In this document: piece after piece, positions 36,939-44,954 of the stretch
How positions within the stretch are numbered: the first letter of the stretch is position 1
Layout of the letters: every line of letters starts with the position of its first letter
Assembly (NCBI RefSeq): GCF_016125575.1
Contig: NZ_WGLM01000005.1
Span: 558,001-622,000 of the forward strand
DNA: 64,000 nucleotides
DNA from: Limimaricola sp.
GTDB lineage: Bacteria; Pseudomonadota; Alphaproteobacteria; Rhodobacterales; Rhodobacteraceae
Direction: 5' to 3'
The notes under the pieces: generated by a model
The model's input: the letters and a program-made list of their open reading frames with translations, nothing else
The model's database searches: none
Told to the model about the DNA's origin: nothing
Translations under genes and position numbers: made by a program

Positions 36939-38066
36939 ATGACCGATCCATCCTTTACCCTCGGGATCGAGGAAGAATACCTTTTGGTCGACCGCGACAG
37001 CCTCGACCTTGCCGCGGCACCCGAGGGGCTGATGGAGGCCTGCCGCGCCGACCTTGCCGGACAGGTCAGCCCCGAATTCCTGCAATGCCAGATCGAGATC
37101 GGCACCGGCGTGTGCGACAGCATCGCCACCGCCCGCGATGACCTGCGCCGCCTGCGGACCACCGTGGCGCGCCATGCCGCGCAGCACGGGCTGGCCCCCA
37201 TCGCGGTCTCATGCCACCCCTTCGCCGACTGGCACACCCAGCACCACACCGACAAGGACCGCTACAATTCCCTGCGGCGCGATCTGGGCGGAGTGGCGCG
37301 GCGGATGCTGATCTGCGGCATGCATGTTCACGTCGGCATCGAGGACCGCGAGGCCCGCATCGACATCATGAACCAGCTGACCTATTTCCTGCCGCACCTG
37401 CTGGCGATGTCGGCCTCGTCACCGTTCTGGCAGGGCGAGGATACGGGGCTGGCCTCCTACCGGCTGACGGTGTTTGACAACCTGCCGCGCACGGGGCTGC
37501 CGCCGCGCCTGCTGGACTGGTCCGACTACCAGCGCAACGTGCAGGCCCTCAGCGATCTGCAACTGATCGAGGATGGCACCAAGATCTGGTGGGATCTGCG
37601 CCCTTCGGCCCGCTTCCCCACGCTGGAAACCCGCATCTGCGATCTGCCCTCGCGGCTGGAAATGACGCTGGCTCTGGCCGGGCTGATCCAGTCGATCGCG
37701 CGGATGCTGTGGCGGCTGCGGGAACGCAACCAGCGCTGGCGGATCTACGACAACTTCCTCGTGGGCGAGAACCGTTGGCGGGCGCAACGCTTTGGCACCA
37801 CCGCCGGGCTGATCGATTTTGGCCGTCACCAGATCGTCCCCTTCGGTGAATTGCTGGAAGAACTGCTGGGCCTTGTGGCCGAGGATGCCGCGGCACTGGG
37901 CTGTGCCGCCGAGGTGGCCGCGTTGCCCGCGCTGTTGGCTGATGGCACCAGCGCCGCGCGGCAAAGGCAAGCGCTGGAAGACGCGATGCAGGCGGGCGAC
38001 AGTCGTGAAGAGGCGCTCCGCACCGTCGTGCGCGGCCTTGTCGACGAGTTTCACGTGGACCTGTGA
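36939..38066 (+). CDS. YbdK-type carboxylate-amine ligase (glutamate-cysteine ligase 2 family)
   Basis: A 375-residue ATP-dependent ligase of the GCS2/YbdK family. Signatures: [19 protein letters not shown] (residues about 5-23), with the metal-binding Glu residues, [24 protein letters not shown] and [20 protein letters not shown]. coli YbdK has weak glutamate-cysteine ligase activity; the physiological amine partner is unknown. The start at 36939 opens at the conserved part; earlier in-frame codons lie in the gap between genes. It splits the valine catabolic genes from mmsA. Confidence 0.9.
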   Translation: MTDPSFTLGIEEEYLLVDRDSLDLAAAPEGLMEACRADLAGQVSPEFLQCQIEIGTGVCDSIATARDDLRRLRTTVARHAAQHGLAPIAVSCHPFADWHTQHHTDKDRYNSLRRDLGGVARRMLICGMHVHVGIEDREARIDIMNQLTYFLPHLLAMSASSPFWQGEDTGLASYRLTVFDNLPRTGLPPRLLDWSDYQRNVQALSDLQLIEDGTKIWWDLRPSARFPTLETRICDLPSRLEMTLALAGLIQSIARMLWRLRERNQRWRIYDNFLVGENRWRAQRFGTTAGLIDFGRHQIVPFGELLEELLGLVAEDAAALGCAAEVAALPALLADGTSAARQRQALEDAMQAGDSREEALRTVVRGLVDEFHVDL

Positions 38067-38134
38067 GACCGTGAAGAACGCCGCACAGGTTACTGATAAA
38101 GTTCAATGATCCAGCACAATAACGGGAGAAGGCA

Positions 38135-39274
38135 ATGGATTTCGCGCTGAGCGAGGAACAGGTCGCGATCTTCGACATGGCGCGCGCCTTCGGGGCCGAC
38201 CGCATCGCGCCCCATGCCCGCGACTGGGAAAGGCAGGGCACGATCCCGCGCGACCTCTGGCCCGAGCTTGCCGCGCTTGGCTTTGGGGGGCTTTACGTCT
38301 CCGAGGAGGCGGGCGGCGCGGGCCTCAGCCGGCTCGACGCCACGCTGGTCTTCGAGGCGCTGGCGATGTCCTGCGCCAGCGTCGCGGCGTTCCTGTCGAT
38401 CCACAACATGTGCGCGCGGATGATCGACAGCTATGGCAGCGACGCGTTGAAGGCACGTCTTCTGCCCGGCGCGCTGTCGATGCAGACGGTGCTGTCCTAT
38501 TGCCTGACCGAACCCGGATCGGGCTCGGACGCCGCCGCGCTCAAGACCCGCGCCGTGGCCACCGATGACGGCTGGTCGCTGAGCGGGACCAAGGCGTTCA
38601 TCTCGGGCGGCGGCTATTCGGATGCCTATATCGTGATGGCCCGCAGCGGGCAGGAGGGGCCGAAGGGCATCAGCGCGTTCATCGTCGAGGCAGGCACGCC
38701 GGGGCTGAGTTTCGGCGGGCTGGAGGACAAGATGGGGTGGCGCTGCCAGCCCACCCGGCAGGTCAACCTCGACGGCGCGACGATCCCGCAGGGCAACCTG
38801 CTGGGCGAAGAGGGCAAGGGGTTTTCCTACGCGATGGCCGGCCTCGACGGCGGGCGGCTGAACATCGCCGCCTGTTCGCTGGGGGCCGCACAAGCCGCGC
38901 TGGACGCGACGCTGGCCTACATGGCCGAACGTCACGCCTTCGGCCAGCGCCTCGACCAGTTCCAGGCGCTGCAATTCCGCCTTGCCGACATGGCGATCGA
39001 GATGGAGGCGGCGCGCGTGCTGCTGCGGCAGGCGGCGTGGAAGCTCGACACCGGCGCGCCCGACGCGACGACGGCCTGTGCGATGGCCAAGAAGTTCGTG
39101 ACCGAGGTGGGCAGCCGCGTGGCCGACCAGTGCCTACAACTGCATGGCGGCTACGGCTACCTGGCCGATTACGGGATCGAGAAGATCGTCCGCGACCTGC
39201 GCGTGCACCAGATCCTCGAGGGCACCAACGAGATCATGCGCCTGATCGTCGCGCGGGGCATGGTCGGACGATGA
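38135..39274 (+). CDS. Acyl-CoA dehydrogenase, probable isobutyryl-CoA dehydrogenase
   Basis: A 379-residue FAD enzyme. FAD and substrate sites are seen in CLTEPGSGSDAAALKTRA (residues about 124-141), LSGTKAFISGGGYSDAYIVM and the C-terminal QLHGGYGYLADYGIEKIVRD with LRVHQILEGTNEIMRL, where the catalytic Glu in EGTNE is intact. Length is typical. Its place in front of a 3-hydroxyisobutyryl-CoA hydrolase and mmsB points to isobutyryl-CoA oxidation to methacrylyl-CoA in valine breakdown. GGGAGAAGG precedes the ATG. Its stop overlaps the next start (ATGA). Confidence 0.93.
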   Translation: MDFALSEEQVAIFDMARAFGADRIAPHARDWERQGTIPRDLWPELAALGFGGLYVSEEAGGAGLSRLDATLVFEALAMSCASVAAFLSIHNMCARMIDSYGSDALKARLLPGALSMQTVLSYCLTEPGSGSDAAALKTRAVATDDGWSLSGTKAFISGGGYSDAYIVMARSGQEGPKGISAFIVEAGTPGLSFGGLEDKMGWRCQPTRQVNLDGATIPQGNLLGEEGKGFSYAMAGLDGGRLNIAACSLGAAQAALDATLAYMAERHAFGQRLDQFQALQFRLADMAIEMEAARVLLRQAAWKLDTGAPDATTACAMAKKFVTEVGSRVADQCLQLHGGYGYLADYGIEKIVRDLRVHQILEGTNEIMRLIVARGMVGR

Positions 39275-40290
39275 GCGACGTCATCATCCGCACCGAGGGG
39301 CGCGCGGGGCGCATCACCCTCAACCGTCCCGCCGCGCTGAACGCGCTGACATGGGACATGCTGCGCGCCTTTGAGGGCGCGATCACCGCCTGGCGCACCG
39401 ATCCGCAGGTTCAGATCGTGCTGATCGACGCCGAGGGCCGGGCCTTCTGCGCGGGCGGCGACATTGCCGAGATGTATGCCACCGGGCGCAGGGGCGATGC
39501 CGACTACGGCCGGGCGTTCTGGCGCGACGAATACCGGCTGAACGCTGCCCTGCACCACTATCCCAAGCCGGTGGTCAGCTTCCTGCAGGGCTACACGATG
39601 GGCGGGGGCGTGGGCATCGGCTGCCATGCCCGCCACCGCATCGTGGGCGAGACCAGCCGCATCGCGATGCCCGAATGCGGCATCGGGCTGGTGCCGGACG
39701 TGGGCGGGTCGCTGCTTCTGGCGCGCGCGCCGGGGCGGCTGGGCGAATACCTTGGCCTGACGGGCGACCGGATGGAGGCGGGCGATGCCATTCTCGCCGG
39801 CTTCGCAGATCATTTCGTGCCCGAAGCCGACTGGCCCGCGCTGGCCGCCGCGATGGCCGCCAGCGGGCAGCCCGCCCTGCCCGATCATGCCGCGCCCCCG
39901 GCCCGGCTGGCCGACTGGCAACCCGATATCGACCGCGCCTTTGCCGCACCTACGCTGGCCGACATCCGCTTCGACGACAGCCCGGCGCTGGCCCATGCCG
40001 AAAAGCTGATGCGCCGCAATTCGCCGCTTTCGATGGCCGCGGCCCTCGACATCATCCGCGCCGCCCGCGCCGATCCCCGGATCGAGACCGCGCTCGATCA
40101 CGAGTTCCGCTTTACCTTCCGGGCGGTCGCGCACAGCGATTTCATCGAAGGCATCCGCGCCGCCATCATCGACAAGGACCGCAACCCGCGCTGGCGCCAT
40201 GCCGGCTGGAACCTGCCGGCCGATGACATTGCCGCCATGACGGCCCCCCTCGGCCCCGACAGCCTCAACCTTACGGAGACCCCATCATGA
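39271..40290 (+). CDS. 3-Hydroxyisobutyryl-CoA hydrolase-like crotonase
   Basis: A 339-residue crotonase-superfamily enzyme. Length (about 80 residues above plain enoyl-CoA hydratases) and motifs AFCAGGDIAEMYATG, TMGGGVGIGCHARHRIVGET and MPECGIGLVPDVGGSLLLAR match 3-hydroxyisobutyryl-CoA hydrolases (HIBCH), which release 3-hydroxyisobutyrate from its CoA ester in valine catabolism. Overlaps with both neighbours (ATGA at 39271 and at 40287) make it the middle of a tightly coupled operon. A plain enoyl-CoA hydratase role is less likely; no separate methacrylyl-CoA hydratase is seen here. Confidence 0.88.
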   Translation: MSDVIIRTEGRAGRITLNRPAALNALTWDMLRAFEGAITAWRTDPQVQIVLIDAEGRAFCAGGDIAEMYATGRRGDADYGRAFWRDEYRLNAALHHYPKPVVSFLQGYTMGGGVGIGCHARHRIVGETSRIAMPECGIGLVPDVGGSLLLARAPGRLGEYLGLTGDRMEAGDAILAGFADHFVPEADWPALAAAMAASGQPALPDHAAPPARLADWQPDIDRAFAAPTLADIRFDDSPALAHAEKLMRRNSPLSMAAALDIIRAARADPRIETALDHEFRFTFRAVAHSDFIEGIRAAIIDKDRNPRWRHAGWNLPADDIAAMTAPLGPDSLNLTETPS

Positions 40291-41159
40291 AGATCGGATT
40301 CATCGGCCTCGGCAACATGGGCGCGCCCATGGCCGCCAACATCGTCAAGGCAGGACATGACGTGACGGGCTTTGACCTTGCGGCGCAGCCCGAAGGGCTG
40401 ACGCTGGCCGCGACCGCGGCGGCGGCGGCAGAGGGGGCCGACGTGGTCATCACCATGCTGCCCGACGGCGCGATTCTGCGCCGGGTCGCGGCCGAGATTC
40501 ACCCCGCGATGCGCAAGGGCGCCATCCATCTCGACTGTTCCACCGTCGACGTGGCCGCCGCCCGCGATGTCGCCGCGGCGGCCACCGAACGCGGCCTTGC
40601 CGCGCTCGACGCGCCGGTTTCGGGCGGGATCGGCGGCGCGCAGGCGGGCACGCTGACCTTCATGGTGGGCGGGCCCGCAGCGGCGCTCGATACCGCGCAC
40701 CCTCTGCTGGAGGCGATGGGCAAGCGCATCGTGCATTGCGGCCCCGCAGGCAACGGACAGGCGGCGAAGATCTGCAACAACATGATCCTGGGCGTCACGA
40801 TGATCGCCACCTGCGAGGCTTTCGCGTTGGCCGACCGGCTGGGCCTTGATCGGCAGGCGCTGTTCGACGTGGTCAGCACCTCGTCGGGCTCCAGCTGGTC
40901 GATGAACGCCTATTGCCCCGCGCCCGGCGTCGGCCCCGCGTCGCCCGCCGACAACGGCTACAAGCCCGGCTTTGCCGCCGAGCTGATGCTGAAGGATCTC
41001 GGCCTCGCCGAGATGGCCGCCGAGGCCGCCGATGCCGATACGCCGCTGGGCACGAGGGCTGCCGCGCTCTACCGCCAGTTCGTAGAGAACGAGGATGGCC
41101 GCGGCAAGGATTTCAGCGCCATGCTGCCGCGCCTTGCCGCGCGCCACCGGGGGGATTGA
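40287..41159 (+). CDS. mmsB: 3-Hydroxyisobutyrate dehydrogenase
   Basis: A 290-residue NAD-dependent dehydrogenase oxidising 3-hydroxyisobutyrate to methylmalonate semialdehyde, the substrate of MmsA. The nucleotide-binding start IGFIGLGNMGAPMAANIVKA (residues about 3-22), the substrate loop APVSGGIGGAQAGTLTFMVG and the catalytic-lysine region GNGQAAKICNNMILG are intact. It starts within the stop of the hydrolase gene. A perfect FNR box overlaps the stop codon of mmsB and precedes the next gene. Confidence 0.95.
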   Translation: MKIGFIGLGNMGAPMAANIVKAGHDVTGFDLAAQPEGLTLAATAAAAAEGADVVITMLPDGAILRRVAAEIHPAMRKGAIHLDCSTVDVAAARDVAAAATERGLAALDAPVSGGIGGAQAGTLTFMVGGPAAALDTAHPLLEAMGKRIVHCGPAGNGQAAKICNNMILGVTMIATCEAFALADRLGLDRQALFDVVSTSSGSSWSMNAYCPAPGVGPASPADNGYKPGFAAELMLKDLGLAEMAAEAADADTPLGTRAAALYRQFVENEDGRGKDFSAMLPRLAARHRGD

Positions 41160-41169
41160 TCCAGATCAA
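41156..41169. promoter_or_regulatory. FNR/FnrL box before the DUF2892 gene
   Basis: TTGATCCAGATCAA matches the consensus TTGAT-N4-ATCAA exactly. It lies 60 bases upstream of the DUF2892 start and covers the end of mmsB. The same 14 bases occur at 60143-60156. Confidence 0.75.
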
Positions 41170-41228
41170 CGCCGCCGCCCGACATATTCAATAAACGTGA
41201 TGCAAATTAACCCTCAGAGGATATCATC

Positions 41229-41432
41229 ATGTTCAAGAGCAATGTCGGCACAACGGACCGCATCATCCGCATCGTTGCGGGGCTGGTGATGCTGTCGATC
41301 TACTTCTTCACCAACGGAAACGGGCCGTGGCACGCGCTGTGGCTGATCGGCTTCGTGCCGTTTCTGACCGGCGCATTCGGCACCTGCCCGCTTTACAGCA
41401 TCTTCGGCCTGTCGACCTGCCCGACGAAATAG
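41229..41432 (+). CDS. DUF2892 (YgaP-like) small membrane protein
   Basis: A 67-residue protein with the DUF2892 pattern: NVGTTDRIIRIVAGLVMLSI at the start, two hydrophobic helices, and FGTCPLYSIFGLSTCPTK at the end with two cysteines. In E. coli the domain forms the membrane part of the rhodanese YgaP. AGAGGA precedes the ATG. It is alone on its transcript, behind a perfect FNR box, so oxygen-dependent expression is likely. A rhodanese gene stands 3 kb away. Confidence 0.88.
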   Translation: MFKSNVGTTDRIIRIVAGLVMLSIYFFTNGNGPWHALWLIGFVPFLTGAFGTCPLYSIFGLSTCPTK

Positions 41433-41448
41433 GGCGCGCTCCTCCCCG

Positions 41449-41496
41449 CCTTTGCCTTGCAAATATCCCGGGGGGTCCGGGGGGCTGGCCCCCCGG
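41449..41496 (-). repeat. Dispersed intergenic element, copy 4
   Basis: On the minus strand: hairpin CCGGGGGG and CCCCCCGG (41477-41496, CTGG or CCAG loop), then a C-rich run and GGGATATTTGCAAGGCAAAG. The tail agrees with copy 1 over more than 25 bases but for one inserted base. It follows the uvrA stop directly on the uvrA strand. Confidence 0.72.
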
Positions 41497-41498
41497 CC

Positions 41499-44357
41499 CT
41501 ACTCGGCCGCCACCTTTCGCGCGGCCAGCATCTGCTTGAGATAGTTGCCGGTATGGCTGCCGGGCACCTTGGCCACGTCCTCGGGCGTGCCCGTCGCCAC
41601 GACCTGCCCGCCGCCATCGCCGCCCTCGGGGCCAATGTCGATAACCCAGTCGGCCGTCTTGACCACGTCGAGGTTGTGCTCGATCACGATCATCGAATTG
41701 CCCTGTTCAACCAGCCGGTGCAGCACCTCCAGCAGCTTCTTGACGTCTTCGAAATGCAGGCCCGTCGTCGGTTCATCGAGGATGTAAAGCGTGCGCCCGG
41801 TTGCCCGCTTCGCCAGTTCCTTCGACAGCTTCACGCGCTGCGCCTCGCCGCCTGACAGCGTGGTCGCAGGTTGGCCGACCTTGACATAGCCCAGCCCGAC
41901 TTCGACCAGTGCATCCATCTTTTCGCGGATCGCGGGCACGGCGCGGAAGAAATCCTGCGCATCTTCCACTGTCATATCAAGGACATCGGCAATGCTCTTG
42001 CCCTTGAACTTCACCTCCAGTGTCTCGCGATTGTAACGCTTGCCCTTGCAAGTCTCGCAGGTGACATAGACGTCGGGCAGAAAGTTCATCTCGATCTTCA
42101 GCACGCCGTCGCCTTGGCAGGCCTCGCAGCGCCCGCCCTTCACGTTGAAGCTGAAGCGCCCGGATTTATAGCCGCGCGCCTTGGCTTCCGGCAGGCCGGC
42201 AAACCAGTCGCGGATCGGGGTGAAGGCGCCGGTATAGGTCGCGGGGTTTGACCGGGGCGTGCGCCCGATGGGCCGCTGGTCGATGTCGATGACCTTGTCG
42301 AGATGCTCGAACCCCTTGATCGTCTCGCAGGGCGCGGGCGTCTCGCGGGCATTGTTCAGCTTCATCGCCGCGTTCTTGTACAGGGTCTCGATGGTCAGGG
42401 TGGATTTTCCGCCACCCGACACGCCGGTCACGCAAACGAACTTGCCCAGCGGGAAATCGACAGTGACCTCGCGCAGGTTGTTGCCGGTGGCCTTGACCAC
42501 CGTCAGCACCTTGTTGTTGCCCTTGCGCCGCGCGTTTGGCACCGCGATTTCGCGCGTGCCCGCCAGATATTGCCCGGTCAGCGAGGCCGGGTCGGCCATG
42601 ATCTCTTCAGGCGTACCTTGCGCCACGACCCGGCCGCCATGGATGCCCGCGCCGGGGCCGAAATCGAGGACATGATCAGCCTCGCGGATGGCTTCCTCGT
42701 CATGTTCGACGACGATCACCGTGTTGCCCTGATCGCGCAGGTTCTTCAGGGTCGTCAGCAAACGGCCGTTATCGCGCTGGTGCAGACCAATTGAGGGCTC
42801 GTCGAGGACGTAAAGCACTCCCGTCAGACCCGAGCCGATCTGGCTGGCCAGCCGGATGCGCTGGCTTTCGCCGCCCGACAGCGTGCCGGAATTGCGGCTC
42901 AGCGTGAGATAGTCGAGCCCGACATTGTTGAGAAAGCCCAGACGCTCGCGGATTTCCTTCAGCACCAGCCGTGCGATCTCGTTGTTCTGTTTCGACAATT
43001 TCTCGGGAACGGTCAGGCACCAGTCGTAGGCCTCGCGGATCGACATCTGCACGACCTGCCCGGCATGCAGCCCGCCGATCTTCACCGCCAGCGCCTCGGG
43101 CCGCAGCCGGTAGCCGCCACAGGCGCCGCAGGGGCGGTTGTTCTGGTATTGCTCAAATTCCTCGCGCACCCAGGCGGAATCAGTTTCCTTGTAGCGACGC
43201 TCCATGTTGGGGATGACGCCCTCGAAGGCGCGGCTGACCTGGTAGACGCGGCCGCCCTCGTCGTAGCGAAACTGGATTTCTTCCTCGCCCGAGCCGTAGA
43301 GGAACACCTGCTGCGCCTTTTCGGGGATGTCCTTCCAGCGGGCGTTCTTGGGGAAACCGTAGTGCTTCGCGATGGCCTCGATCGTCTGCAGGAAATAGGG
43401 CGACTTGCCCTTGCGCCACGGCGCGATGGCGCCGTCCGAAACCTTCAGCGTGACATCGGGCACGACAAGGCGTTCGTCGAAGAACAGCTCGGCCCCCAGC
43501 CCGTCGCAAACCGGGCAGGCACCGAACGGGGCGTTGAAGGAAAACAGGCGCGGTTCGATCTCGGGGATGGTGAAGCCGCTGACCGGACAGGCGAATTTCT
43601 CGGAAAAGGTGATCCGCTCGGGCTCACCCTCGGTCGGCGCGGTTTCCAGCACGCAGATGCCGTCGGCCAGGTTCAGCGCGGTGCGGAAACTGTCGGCCAG
43701 CCGTGTCTCCAGCCCCTCGCGCACCACGATCCGGTCGACGACCACGTCGATGTCGTGGCGCAGCTTCTTGTCCAGCGTGGGCGGCTCGTCCAGCTCGTAG
43801 AACGCGCCGTCGACCTTGACGCGCTGAAAGCCGGACTTGCGCAACTCGAGGAATTCCTTGCGGTATTCACCCTTGCGGTCACGCACGATGGGGGCCAGCA
43901 GATAGCCGCGCGTGCCCTCGGGCAGGGTCATCACCCGGTCGACCATGTCCTGAACCTGCTGCGCCTCGATCGGCAAGCCGGTGGCCGGGCTGAATGGCGT
44001 GCCGGCGCGCGCGAAGAGAAGGCGCAGGTAATCGTAGATCTCGGTCACCGTGCCGACGGTCGAGCGGGGGTTCTTGCTGGTCGTCTTCTGCTCGATGGAA
44101 ATCGCGGGGCTGAGGCCGCTGATATGGTCGACGTCGGGCTTTTCCATCATGTCGAGGAACTGCCGCGCATAGGCCGACAGGCTTTCGACATAGCGGCGCT
44201 GCCCCTCGGCATAGATCGTGTCGAAGGCAAGGCTGGACTTGCCCGAGCCCGACAGCCCGGTGATCACGACCAGCTGGTCGCGCGGAATCGTCACGTCGAT
44301 GTTCTTGAGGTTATGCTCGCGCGCGCCGCGCACCTCGATCTGCTTCAGCTCGGCCAT
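41499..44357 (-). CDS. uvrA: Excinuclease ABC subunit UvrA
   Basis: A 952-residue damage-recognition ATPase of nucleotide excision repair, working as a dimer with UvrB. Two ABC ATPase modules are seen: first Walker [13 protein letters not shown] (residues about 34-45), zinc module CPVCDGLG and CGACGGYRL, signature [17 protein letters not shown]; second Walker [11 protein letters not shown], zinc ligands CEACQGDG and [10 protein letters not shown], signature [16 protein letters not shown]. Length is usual. The start at 44357 ([17 protein letters not shown]) is the conserved one; an open extension of 22 codons has no homology. An SOS box stands 68 bases upstream. Confidence 0.97.
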   Translation of the reverse strand: MAELKQIEVRGAREHNLKNIDVTIPRDQLVVITGLSGSGKSSLAFDTIYAEGQRRYVESLSAYARQFLDMMEKPDVDHISGLSPAISIEQKTTSKNPRSTVGTVTEIYDYLRLLFARAGTPFSPATGLPIEAQQVQDMVDRVMTLPEGTRGYLLAPIVRDRKGEYRKEFLELRKSGFQRVKVDGAFYELDEPPTLDKKLRHDIDVVVDRIVVREGLETRLADSFRTALNLADGICVLETAPTEGEPERITFSEKFACPVSGFTIPEIEPRLFSFNAPFGACPVCDGLGAELFFDERLVVPDVTLKVSDGAIAPWRKGKSPYFLQTIEAIAKHYGFPKNARWKDIPEKAQQVFLYGSGEEEIQFRYDEGGRVYQVSRAFEGVIPNMERRYKETDSAWVREEFEQYQNNRPCGACGGYRLRPEALAVKIGGLHAGQVVQMSIREAYDWCLTVPEKLSKQNNEIARLVLKEIRERLGFLNNVGLDYLTLSRNSGTLSGGESQRIRLASQIGSGLTGVLYVLDEPSIGLHQRDNGRLLTTLKNLRDQGNTVIVVEHDEEAIREADHVLDFGPGAGIHGGRVVAQGTPEEIMADPASLTGQYLAGTREIAVPNARRKGNNKVLTVVKATGNNLREVTVDFPLGKFVCVTGVSGGGKSTLTIETLYKNAAMKLNNARETPAPCETIKGFEHLDKVIDIDQRPIGRTPRSNPATYTGAFTPIRDWFAGLPEAKARGYKSGRFSFNVKGGRCEACQGDGVLKIEMNFLPDVYVTCETCKGKRYNRETLEVKFKGKSIADVLDMTVEDAQDFFRAVPAIREKMDALVEVGLGYVKVGQPATTLSGGEAQRVKLSKELAKRATGRTLYILDEPTTGLHFEDVKKLLEVLHRLVEQGNSMIVIEHNLDVVKTADWVIDIGPEGGDGGGQVVATGTPEDVAKVPGSHTGNYLKQMLAARKVAAE

Positions 44358-44424
44358 CTTCGATCCCCCGACCACGTTCCACCAGAGATAGGCCGTCATA
44401 CGACGCCCGCCAATCGGAATCATA

Positions 44425-44439
44425 GAACATTAACGGAAC
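44425..44439. promoter_or_regulatory. LexA (SOS) box upstream of uvrA
   Basis: GAACATTAACGGAAC on the plus strand, which is GTTC-N7-GTTC on the uvrA strand, the alphaproteobacterial LexA site. It lies 68 bases before the uvrA start and 87 bases before the divergent rhodanese start. uvrA is an SOS gene in many bacteria, so site and gene agree. Confidence 0.85.
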
Positions 44440-44525
44440 ATTCACGTGTTATTTCTACTGACCGCCCTTTACATTTTACTTTTGCAATGTATATACCGCC
44501 TCATCACCCATTGAGGAGCCTTTCC

Positions 44526-44855
44526 ATGTCCATCACCGCATCCCAGGCCGTGCAACTCGCCGCAGCTGGCAAGATAAACCTTCTCGACGTGCGCGAGACC
44601 GGCGAAGTGATGATGTCGGGGCGTGCCGCCGGCGCGCACCACATCCCGCTTGGGCTGGTGCCGGTCAAGGCCGACCCGAAGGCCCCCGACCACCCGGCCG
44701 ATCTGTCAGTCGACAAACCCATCGCCGTCTACTGTGCCTCTGGCGCGCGTTCGGGCCGCGCGACCGAGATCCTGCGCTCGATGGGCTACAAGGACGTGCA
44801 CAATATCGGTGGCCTTGCCCACTGGAAAGCCGCCGGCGGCCAGGTCGTTCGCTGA
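44526..44855 (+). CDS. Rhodanese-domain sulfurtransferase
   Basis: A 109-residue single-domain rhodanese. It carries the active-site loop YCASGARSGRATEIL with the catalytic Cys near residue 69, and the domain start INLLDVRETGEVMMSGRAAGA. Stand-alone rhodaneses accept and pass on sulfane sulfur. The ATG at 44526 follows GAGGAGCC; the frame is open far upstream on the opposite side of uvrA, which is a shadow. An intrinsic terminator follows 66 bases after the stop. Confidence 0.9.
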   Translation: MSITASQAVQLAAAGKINLLDVRETGEVMMSGRAAGAHHIPLGLVPVKADPKAPDHPADLSVDKPIAVYCASGARSGRATEILRSMGYKDVHNIGGLAHWKAAGGQVVR

Positions 44856-44921
44856 GGCCAAACGGCCCGCCTTGCAACCTGCCCGGTCAAAGCGGCTAGG
44901 CAGATCGCGCAACTTGTGTTT

Positions 44922-44953
44922 ACCTCGGGTCATTGACTGACCCGAGGTTTTTT
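44922..44953 (+). terminator. Strong intrinsic terminator overlapping the VWA gene's ribosome-binding site
   Basis: Stem ACCTCGGGTCA (44922-44932) with TGACCCGAGGT (44938-44948), loop TTGAC, then six T (44948-44953). The ATG of the VWA gene is at 44955, so the only Shine-Dalgarno-like bases (GAGG, 44944-44947) are inside the 3' arm. Confidence 0.85.
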
Positions 44954-44954
44954 C

